In this document: piece after piece, positions 1 through 5,748 of the stretch | How positions within the stretch are numbered: the first letter of the stretch is position 1 | How the letters are laid out: every line of letters begins with the position of its first letter | DNA from: Globobulimina sp. | Lineage: Eukaryota; Foraminifera; Rotaliida | Assembly: GCA_003354225.1 (NCBI GenBank) | Contig: PIVH01000377.1 | Span: 1 to 6,018, forward strand | DNA: 6,018 nucleotides | Reading direction: 5' to 3' | The notes under the pieces: generated by a model | Seen by the model: the letters and a program-made list of their open reading frames with translations, nothing else | Databases searched by the model: none | Told to the model about the DNA's origin: nothing | Position numbers and translations under genes: made by a program

Positions 1-2078
1 TGATCCATGAATATTGGGTGTGTGTCGACATGCATTGACTGTATGGTATCAAGTTTATCTGTTATTACATAGTCTATTATGGAACCGCCTGTGTTTTGGA
101 CTCCCTTGGCAAGGCAGGTCAGGAATTTGGGCGCAAATTGTGGATTGGCTATTTTTAATTTGGTGTCATCCAGCATTTTTTTCATGTATCTGTAGTGCCC
201 GTTTGTATTATGGTCCATAGTGATTGCTCCCATTCTGGCATTGAAATCACCAATGACATACATTGAGTGACAGCATTGCTTATATTTATTAATATCATCT
301 GTCAATAAGCGGTAGAAGTTGCTACTTCGATCGGCAAGATTCGGCTTGAAAGGCCTGGCATAATTGACGGCAATGTAGGAAGGTTTGGATTGATTGGGGA
401 TTTGGACTGAGATCCAGGCGGTATTATGCCCTCTCGTTTTATGGAGTAATTGCAGTTTATTACGCAGATTGTATTTGTAGTAAATCAGTATTCCTCCTAC
501 ATTGCGTGGGTTGTTTGTGGAAATTGGCGCTTTATGGATCAGCAATTTGTACCCAGGCAGTTTCCAATTTGGTCGATGGATGGTTCTGGTATCAATCAAG
601 AAGATTATGTCTAATTTGTGGTGCATTACAAGCTGCTGCATGTACGGATGCATTTGGTTTATTTTCGTTTTTGCATTGCCGTTAATGTTTAGGAAGCCAA
701 TTTTCAGGGTTTTTATTCGGATTTGGGAGGAGGAAATTGGTTCAATATTCGGCGCATACATCTGCATAAATGGATATTTGAGGATAATTTCAGGAATATC
801 GGTGTCAGAATGCCGTTCATTTGTGACATATTCATGAATGACTTTACTGACCATATAATTTTTGTATTCTCGGAGTGTTGTGTTTTTTGTGTGATATTTG
901 TTTATTGCGTGTTTGTAAATTTGGCTTAGTGAGATGATTGCGTTATTTTTCTGGTTATTGATCCAGTTATCTCTATGCAAAGAGTGTATGTTCATGTTCA
1001 GATCATGATGAGTGGCCTGCCAATGGTTTCGTATTTCACGAACTTTCTTATCTGTCGGGACATACCATTTTATGTGGTATTTGTTGTTTGCCGTTGATTG
1101 TTGTAAAATTGGGTCGTTTTCTACATAGTTGTTTTTCACTATGAAGTCAAAAAGAGTTAAGACTTTTGCTGGACTTATATCAAAAGCATGGAGCTGTTTG
1201 TAAACTGTCTGTTCAATAGTCGCTTCATTGTAAGGTATCTTCTTGAATCTAATCCTAATATGTCTGGGGAATTTGCCTAAGATGAAGGATTTAATGGGAT
1301 GGTAACGATGCTGTGGCATTCGCAAAGTGACCCAACGTAGCGATTTATCCATTATTATTTTTATGTATTTATACAATTTCCGAATTCGATGCTGATATTT
1401 TTCAATGAATTTGTACAGTTTCCGCGTATGTTTATGCTTCTCGGTGCATAGCATGTACCCCGAGACGCATTCTGTTTTGATAATATGCCTAAAATGATTG
1501 AAGTAATTATACACAGAGTAATTGGTCTTGGTACCACGAAAAAATGAGTTATTTTGCATTGTATCAAGGTCGGAGGAGGTTATATGTTGTGCGCAATGCG
1601 TTTGTTTGTGAGACTCGTTTCGTTGAATATGACTGAGTCTACGGACACAGCGCATTGTTTGTTTTGTGTCAGAATCAATTGTCGAGATTTGGTGATAAAA
1701 TGAGAGGAAATTGGTATGTAAATTTAAATTAAATGCGTGGTTCAGTGTGCAATCAAAGATATTACACAGATCAATGAACACAAAAAAAGAAGTTAAAAAT
1801 ATGTAATAATTGAAAAAAAGAATTAAAATGAAAAATAAAGGTATGTTGTGAATGAAAAATAAAGTTAAACGATATTGAAAAAAAAGAGTGGAATTTAGAA
1901 GAAAAACGGAGAAAAAATGGGTTGGGTTGAATTGAGAAAAAAGAGAGCTAGGTTTGGAGGGATTGGCTTGGTTTGGTTTGGATGCAAGAAAAGAAGTGGT
2001 AGATTGTGGTGAGGGCTGCGAGGCGATGGTAACTATGACGATTGGGCTAATGTAGCCATTGTGGTTGCAACCAAACAT
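1..2078 (-). CDS. ORF2 of LINE-type element, N-terminal part with EEP/APE-type endonuclease (partial, runs off left edge)
   Basis: The frame is open from 2102 to the window edge, so at least 692 codons follow the ATG at 2078. It has three parts. Residues 1-141 are low-complexity and hydrophobic and may be untranslated. Residues 142-458 are basic and unrecognised. Residues ~459-692 form an endonuclease/exonuclease/phosphatase domain. Motifs seen in order: GFLNINGN (metal-site N464), FLIDTRT (D496 where most relatives have Glu), AVNYARP (Y573), IGDFNARMG (D611 and N613) and GGSIIDYVIT (D669). An M-D at 691-692, plus two bases compatible with His, fits the final Asp-His. The domain nicks target DNA to prime reverse transcription, and the reverse transcriptase should follow outside the window. 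The first ATG lies 5 bases past the ORF1 stop; the next in-frame ATGs are at 1655 and 1559. The endonuclease assignment is firm, the start codon is not. Confidence 0.88.
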   Translation of the reverse strand, partial: MFGCNHNGYISPIVIVTIASQPSPQSTTSFLASKPNQANPSKPSSLFSQFNPTHFFSVFLLNSTLFFQYRLTLFFIHNIPLFFILILFFNYYIFLTSFFVFIDLCNIFDCTLNHAFNLNLHTNFLSFYHQISTIDSDTKQTMRCVRRLSHIQRNESHKQTHCAQHITSSDLDTMQNNSFFRGTKTNYSVYNYFNHFRHIIKTECVSGYMLCTEKHKHTRKLYKFIEKYQHRIRKLYKYIKIIMDKSLRWVTLRMPQHRYHPIKSFILGKFPRHIRIRFKKIPYNEATIEQTVYKQLHAFDISPAKVLTLFDFIVKNNYVENDPILQQSTANNKYHIKWYVPTDKKVREIRNHWQATHHDLNMNIHSLHRDNWINNQKNNAIISLSQIYKHAINKYHTKNTTLREYKNYMVSKVIHEYVTNERHSDTDIPEIILKYPFMQMYAPNIEPISSSQIRIKTLKIGFLNINGNAKTKINQMHPYMQQLVMHHKLDIIFLIDTRTIHRPNWKLPGYKLLIHKAPISTNNPRNVGGILIYYKYNLRNKLQLLHKTRGHNTAWISVQIPNQSKPSYIAVNYARPFKPNLADRSSNFYRLLTDDINKYKQCCHSMYVIGDFNARMGAITMDHNTNGHYRYMKKMLDDTKLKIANPQFAPKFLTCLAKGVQNTGGSIIDYVITDKLDTIQSMHVDTHPIFMD
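3..704 (-). other. EEP/APE-type endonuclease domain of ORF2
   Basis: This is the domain segment within ORF2, residues ~459-692. Active-site positions by family knowledge and visible motif are N464 (codon 687-689), D496 (591-593), Y573 (360-362), D611 and N613 (246-248 and 240-242) and D669 (72-74). The spacing from S-I-I-D-Y to the terminal M-D (about 23 residues) matches the usual gap to the catalytic Asp-His. These domains are Mg-dependent DNA nickases in LINEs. The only departure from consensus that I can see is Asp in place of the second-motif Glu. Confidence 0.9.
705..1655 (-). other. Unrecognised basic pre-endonuclease region of ORF2
   Basis: ORF2 residues 142-458 match no domain I recognise. 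The segment is rich in Lys, Arg, His, Tyr and Asn. A strongly basic, probably helical stretch lies around residues 214-245 (TEKHKHTRKLYKF and what follows). It includes several Trp-containing blocks (near RWVTLRMP, IKWYVP, RNHWQATHH and DNWINN) that look like folded protein rather than random translation. A longer pre-endonuclease region than this is unusual for LINEs, where the endonuclease normally sits close to the N-terminus of ORF2. Nucleic-acid binding is a guess from charge alone. The in-frame ATG at 1655 (M142) is a good alternative start for ORF2. Confidence 0.55.
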
Positions 2079-2083
2079 AATGA
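1656..2083 (-). other. ORF1-ORF2 junction and pyrimidine-rich, stop-free spacer or ORF2 leader
   Basis: The ORF1 stop TAA (2084-2086) is followed by 5 bases and then an ATG (2076-2078) opening the ORF2 frame. On the coding strand about 1775-2000 is very rich in C and T, with runs of Ts and short C/A blocks. If translated it gives ORF2 residues 1-141, including a Phe/Leu/Ile stretch at about residues 73-102 (1773-1862) that resembles a membrane segment, which would be odd for a retrotransposon polyprotein. It could instead be an untranslated spacer with initiation at 1655 or 1559. A 14-bp direct repeat (plus strand aatgaaaaataaag at 1827-1840 and 1851-1864) lies inside it, with a 24-bp period. 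Confidence 0.5.
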
Positions 2084-5000
2084 TTAGAGGTCGGTGATGA
2101 AGTCATATTGACTATTACTGATATTATGGTGGGTGCGTAATACGTCATTGTCTGAATCATGGAGCGACTCATTATTTGACTCATTTTCGGCTTCATGGTC
2201 CGACTGATTATTTGACTCATTTTCGGCTTCATTGTCCGCCTCATTCTCTGATTCATGGTCCGACTGATTATTTGATGCATCCATGGCCGCGATTTCACGA
2301 TTTATTGCATATCGACGCACCACTTTGCCGTAGGTACGCGAGGTAGTGCCATTTCTCTGTTTGCATATCAATGTCGCCAATGCAGCTTCGTCCAATGTCA
2401 AAGTGTTATTGTCGGCCACTGTTAATATTTTATGAAAGAGGAGATTGCCGATGTCATTCTCTTGGAATTTGTCGGTGATGTAACCATTGAACGTTAGGCC
2501 CAACTGATTCAATGTGCTGGTTTCCTCCCATACAAATGGCACATTTCCGAGGGTCAGTCCTGCGATGCGAGATAGGGCGAATGAGTGATAATATGTGATT
2601 AAGGTATGCTCACTCGGAGCATTTCCTAAACCTGGGATGCCTTTGAAGCCATCTTCTAACTGCGGGCGAATAGCGGGGCATCCTTTGCATTTTGCCGATA
2701 AATGGCCACATTTGCGTTGAATGGAGACTTTATGCAATTTGTTGAGAGTGCGTTCGATTAAATCATTGGGTTTGCCGTTGCTGACCATGTCGATTTCAAT
2801 TTTGGTCTTTAATTCATCCAATTTCGCTTTGTAATGTTCACATTTATTGGGATTTACGCAAAAATAGGATGGGTCAAAGATGCATTTGTTAGGTAGTTGT
2901 AAATGCATTGCCGACAATGCGACAATATCTTCTCTGCACGTTTCTGTTATATTCACTTTCGTACCACCCACAATCACAGAGTTGGATAATAGCGCCTTAT
3001 TGGCATAGAAATGGCTTTCTGCGATCAAATCCATTGCAGGGACACCAGTTAACAGGTTACGCGGTGTGTTTTTGAACTGGAATTTAAAGGAATGGTCATT
3101 CGAATGTATCTGGTGAGGATGTGCATAATTTACAATGTGTATGTCGGGCTGGATCGGAGCAACACTGTCCAATACGTATTTGATTTCTCTCTGATTTAAA
3201 TATGGCGAAATGTGATGTAACACCAATATGTTACCTGTTAATAGCGCATGTTTGGTGGAGCAGTACCACGCTCTGGCTTTGGTCGCGTCGCATGGCATCA
3301 AAGTCAATTTCAGGAGAAGTGGGTCCTTGATATGATATCCCAACATGTCCCAAATGTACGCCAAGTCGATGGAGCGTGCCTGATATCTATTGACCGTATC
3401 CATATTATCCAAGACAGTTAAGTTGAAAATGCGTTTGAGTTTGTTGCGACATCCATAAAATAGGCTGGATTTTTTGACGGGGAAAGCAAGCGAATTGCAG
3501 CCTGGTGCATGTCCGAAGAAGTCGTTGTCGCCGTAATGCGCCACGTTATCGGCCACGGTGATTTTAAGGGGGTAGTTATTGAATAATACCTCGTAATGCA
3601 ATGGTAATGGCTGCGCAATGATGTCGGTGATATAGTCTAATAAAAGCTGGTTAGTGGCCACATAATTAAAGCCCGAGCCTGTTTTTCTGACATTGCCATG
3701 TAAGGGATTAAGATAAGTGAGGATTCCCTGTGTGTCACCCTCAATTTTGTCCAACGAGTTATAAAATGCAGTATCATTCGGGTAATATGTATACGACGAC
3801 GAACAAAATAATACTGTCAGAGGTGCCGATGTGGGCAATAATTCAGCTCTCGATTTGATGGTAGGGGCATGTTTCAAGGATTTAATAAAATCATCTCCAT
3901 CGCGGATGGATAGTCGGTCTGCAATTCTATCATTGATAAATACTTTGGAATATATGATCTGAGCGTTGTACTCAACGTTCAGCGCCGCGTGATGTTTGGT
4001 TGCAGCATGGAGCCATTTATCAGTGCGCGCGACCTGTTTTTGATTATATTTCTGGATCATACGGGAAGTGTGGGTCTCAGGGAGATACGCTTTGGTTTTG
4101 GTGACCGTGCGATGGGGATTTGCTGCGATTTGCTGTTGGTCAAAATTTATTTTTAAATCATCATATTCGCTAAATGTGGTAACATTATCTGGGACAATGG
4201 AGGAAGTGCATCGAATGCTAATGGTTTTGGCAGATGTGGGGACATTTTGGATGCCCGCAATATATGATAATTTATTGATATTATCACCAGGATTTTGTAT
4301 GGAAAATAAGCGCGTGGTTTTGAGGGATGGCGAGCGGGAATCTAAAGGGTTGGAGCCGGGATGGCTACGTTTGAGGGGATTTGGACGAATACGGCAGGAG
4401 TTGAGTATGCGGGATGGATCATTTTTACGCGGGAAGGGAATGAGGGAGTTATTGGACATGTTTTCATCATCTTCAAAGGGGAAATCTTCATTAACTATGA
4501 AATGTATATTGTAATTGGTTATTATTATGTAACCGTTTTTGTATATTTTGTTTGTTGGAAATACCTTTTTGTTCTTTTGCCATCTGGCTCTGGTATATGC
4601 AGTAGAATTTAGTGAGGGAAGTTTGTAAAGAGGATTGTGGTGGTAAGGAGTGGAAGTTTTGATTGAAAAGTTGATGAAAAACACTTTCTGAGCTGAGTAG
4701 TAGTAACACTTTTGCTTGTTTCGTTTGTTTTGTATCGGTGTTGGTTGCTCGCAATGAGTGATATCAGAATTGATATTAAAGGTATAAGGCATCCACTGTT
4801 GTGGAGTTAATATGGAAGGAGAGATGGAAAGAGAAGGGAGGAGCTCATGGACAGTGGTCAAGTACACGAATTGCGGTACAAAGTTATTATACAGGGCAAG
4901 GATATCGGCAGTGACCGAGAGATCAGGTGATATGCCTGCTGGGTGGTAGTATGTAATGATGTGATGGATTTGATTATTATTATGTACATTTTGTTTCTGT

Positions 5001-5137
5001 ATCAGCTCGTTCAGAGTGTAGTTGTTTTGATGCAATATGCATTTTATTATAGTGTCTAGTTTGGTTGAAGTGTTGGTGTTGTTGTTGGAAAGGCATTGGG
5101 ATGTGATGAAACAGTGCAAATTTATTATGGTAAACAT
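2084..5137 (-). CDS. ORF1 of LINE-type element; large protein with putative zinc cluster and acidic tail
   Basis: This frame encodes 1017 residues from its first ATG; it is open upstream to 5335, but no earlier ATG exists. By position it is the ORF1 product, expected to bind the element RNA as a ribonucleoprotein, though I recognise no RRM, CCHC knuckle or esterase signature. From the N-terminus: an Asn/Thr/His/Tyr-rich region (1-226); a basic Pro/Ser/Arg segment (~234-276) that could bind nucleic acid or act as a nuclear signal; and a long globular-looking region (~280-740) with a Gly/His/Cys-rich patch near 530-560. A Cys/His cluster follows (C752, C760, C766, H768, C810, H812, C817, C820), and last comes an acidic Asn/Ser/Glu repeat (953-998). 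Such a size is large for ORF1 proteins. M227 (codon ending at 4459) is an alternative start just before the basic segment. Coding is well supported by length and lack of stops; function is inferred from context. Confidence 0.8.
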   Translation of the reverse strand: MFTIINLHCFITSQCLSNNNTNTSTKLDTIIKCILHQNNYTLNELIQKQNVHNNNQIHHIITYYHPAGISPDLSVTADILALYNNFVPQFVYLTTVHELLPSLSISPSILTPQQWMPYTFNINSDITHCEQPTPIQNKRNKQKCYYYSAQKVFFINFSIKTSTPYHHNPLYKLPSLNSTAYTRARWQKNKKVFPTNKIYKNGYIIITNYNIHFIVNEDFPFEDDENMSNNSLIPFPRKNDPSRILNSCRIRPNPLKRSHPGSNPLDSRSPSLKTTRLFSIQNPGDNINKLSYIAGIQNVPTSAKTISIRCTSSIVPDNVTTFSEYDDLKINFDQQQIAANPHRTVTKTKAYLPETHTSRMIQKYNQKQVARTDKWLHAATKHHAALNVEYNAQIIYSKVFINDRIADRLSIRDGDDFIKSLKHAPTIKSRAELLPTSAPLTVLFCSSSYTYYPNDTAFYNSLDKIEGDTQGILTYLNPLHGNVRKTGSGFNYVATNQLLLDYITDIIAQPLPLHYEVLFNNYPLKITVADNVAHYGDNDFFGHAPGCNSLAFPVKKSSLFYGCRNKLKRIFNLTVLDNMDTVNRYQARSIDLAYIWDMLGYHIKDPLLLKLTLMPCDATKARAWYCSTKHALLTGNILVLHHISPYLNQREIKYVLDSVAPIQPDIHIVNYAHPHQIHSNDHSFKFQFKNTPRNLLTGVPAMDLIAESHFYANKALLSNSVIVGGTKVNITETCREDIVALSAMHLQLPNKCIFDPSYFCVNPNKCEHYKAKLDELKTKIEIDMVSNGKPNDLIERTLNKLHKVSIQRKCGHLSAKCKGCPAIRPQLEDGFKGIPGLGNAPSEHTLITYYHSFALSRIAGLTLGNVPFVWEETSTLNQLGLTFNGYITDKFQENDIGNLLFHKILTVADNNTLTLDEAALATLICKQRNGTTSRTYGKVVRRYAINREIAAMDASNNQSDHESENEADNEAENESNNQSDHEAENESNNESLHDSDNDVLRTHHNISNSQYDFITDL
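2149..2280 (-). repeat. Nested direct repeats encoding the acidic Asn/Ser/Glu tail of ORF1
   Basis: The plus strand has ttcatggtccgactgatt (extending to tttga) at 2192-2215 and again at 2252-2275, a 60-bp period. An overlapping unit (attatttgac then tcattttcggcttcat) occurs at 2171-2196 and 2207-2232, a 36-bp period. Both periods are multiples of three, so they repeat as 20 and 12 residues (NNQSDHE-type and AENESNN-type units) in ORF1 residues 953-998. The tract probably grew by replication slippage and is likely to vary in copy number between element copies. The protein segment is strongly acidic and presumably disordered. Confidence 0.8.
2677..2884 (-). other. Putative eight-ligand Cys/His zinc cluster in ORF1
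   Basis: ORF1 residues 752-820 contain C-x7-C-x5-C-x-H, then a 41-residue, Lys/Glu-rich, likely helical linker, then C-x-H-x4-C-x2-C. This gives eight candidate ligands in two sets of four, enough for two zinc ions. The C-G-H...C-x2-C half resembles the second half of many treble-clef or RING-like folds, but the spacing does not match the retroviral-type CCHC knuckle common in LINE ORF1 proteins. Zinc binding is inferred from residue spacing only. Confidence 0.4.
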
Positions 5138-5335
5138 ATTTGTGTAGCATAATAGTATTATTTTGTATCTTTCTGTCGTATTTTGTCCTTTTTTGGGACT
5201 GTGCACTGTGGTTGTTCCGCTTTCCTTTCTTTCCGTTCTTTCGATTTGCAATTCTGATTCACAATGAACGAGACTGATTGTTGCATCGCAAAGACACTGT
5301 GAAGTTTGCAGGGATTCGGGTTCGGGAATTGTAAC
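5138..5335 (-). other. Open leader upstream of ORF1 first ATG
   Basis: The ORF1 frame continues without a stop from 5137 back to a TAA at 5336-5338, adding 66 codons that contain no ATG. The segment is either 5' untranslated sequence of the element that happens to be open, or coding sequence begun by a non-ATG codon or joined by splicing. A TTG at 5249-5251 is a possible but unsupported start. A separate 58-codon minus-strand frame (ATG at 5435, stop at 5259) overlaps it and could act as an upstream open reading frame; nothing shows that it is translated. Confidence 0.35.
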
Positions 5336-5748
5336 TTAAGGGGAGAAGTGAGGAAAGTTTTATTGAGGATAAGACTGAAGCATGTTTTTTAACTATAACA
5401 GTTTTTTTAATCGTAACAACTCCATCTGCTGGCATGTTTGAACTTTGACCGATATATTCCAAAAGTTATTGATATGATGCTAGTATGAGACTATTACTAA
5501 TCATTGAAAAAAGAAAAAAAACTTTTCAAACAGCAAGACATTTTCAGTACATATCGGAAACTCGACGGAAAGCCCTATTTCTTGACACTTTTACAGTCTT
5601 TAGTCGGGAATTGAAACTAGTATTACATATTGGCGTCCAACTCCCGTTTAATTATAAAAGACGATGTCCACCATAGTTTTATCTGAGAACGTTTCCCGCA
5701 GCTTTGTTTTTTGCACAGATTTGTTTTGAGTGAAATCTTTAAGGAACA
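5336..5748. other. AT-rich intergenic region: element 5' flank and candidate host promoter
   Basis: This stretch has no convincing gene. It lacks the T/G plus-strand bias of the element and holds A- and T-runs on both strands, for example the A-rich 5506-5521 inside a 7-bp inverted repeat (ttgaaaa 5504-5510, ttttcaa 5523-5529). A degenerate tandem duplication of about 17 bp lies at 5384-5399 and 5401-5417 (g, a T-run, then aa...taac). A plus-strand frame from ATG 5485 to a stop at 5676 (63 codons) has no recognisable features and covers the TATA-like box, so I do not call it a gene. Confidence 0.5.
5653..5660 (+). promoter_or_regulatory. TATA-like box ahead of candidate plus-strand gene
   Basis: The sequence TATAAAAG fits a TATA consensus and lies 88 bases before the ATG at 5749. 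That spacing would place transcription start near 5685 and leave a leader of about 60 bases. In an AT-rich genome such a match is common by chance, so support comes only from its agreement with the candidate start codon and intron downstream. Confidence 0.3.

Larger units (their letters stand above)
1..5335 (-). mobile_element. Non-LTR (LINE-type) retrotransposon, 5' part, two open reading frames, continues beyond left edge
   Basis: Two long stop-free frames lie in tandem on the minus strand, and the second carries an apurinic-type endonuclease. That architecture (ORF1, then endonuclease-containing ORF2) is the standard plan of APE-type LINEs, in which reverse transcriptase follows the endonuclease; it would be left of position 1. 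The coding strand is rich in A and C (the plus strand in T and G) from position 1 to roughly 5335, after which the bias fades. The right end is therefore placed at the stop codon that closes the ORF1 frame upstream (5336-5338), which is only a proxy for the true 5' end. No LTRs, terminal inverted repeats or target-site duplication can be seen, and the 3' end is absent. Both frames appear intact, which suggests a recent insertion. The clade cannot be assigned without the reverse transcriptase. Confidence 0.8.

Noticed and set aside
14-220. 68-codon plus-strand frame
   Set aside because: It is antisense to the GDFNAR-to-IDY part of the endonuclease; its hydrophobic, Cys/Trp-rich translation is typical of a complement of this sequence.
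502-929. Two overlapping plus-strand frames (111 and 68 codons)
   Set aside because: Both are antisense to the ORF2 endonuclease region, whose motifs are clear on the minus strand.
1361-1567. 68-codon minus-strand frame
   Set aside because: It overlaps ORF2 in another frame and lacks an independent signal.
2084-2102. Programmed -1 frameshift joining ORF1 and ORF2
   Set aside because: The frames do overlap in the -1 sense, but I see no slippery heptamer in the short overlap, and a nearby ATG gives a simpler route.
2047-2298. 83-codon minus-strand frame with Met/Ser/Arg repeats
   Set aside because: It is the out-of-frame reading of the repetitive acidic tail of ORF1.
4068-4514. 148-codon plus-strand open frame
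   Set aside because: It lies antisense to the intact ORF1 frame, has no recognisable motif, and is explained by the codon bias of the opposite strand.
4491-4754. 87-codon minus-strand frame
   Set aside because: It is an out-of-frame shadow inside the open ORF1 frame.
5249-5251. TTG as the start codon of ORF1
   Set aside because: Eukaryotic initiation at TTG is rare and no context supports it; the first ATG at 5137 is preferred.
5310-5335. tRNA-like T-arm sequence (ggttcgggaatt) that might mark a Pol III promoter or tRNA
   Set aside because: No acceptor stem, anticodon arm or A box could be found at the right distance on either strand.
5485-5676. 63-codon plus-strand frame with a good ATG
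   Set aside because: It is short, in AT-rich sequence, with no motif I recognise, and overlaps the TATA-like box; it is left unassigned.
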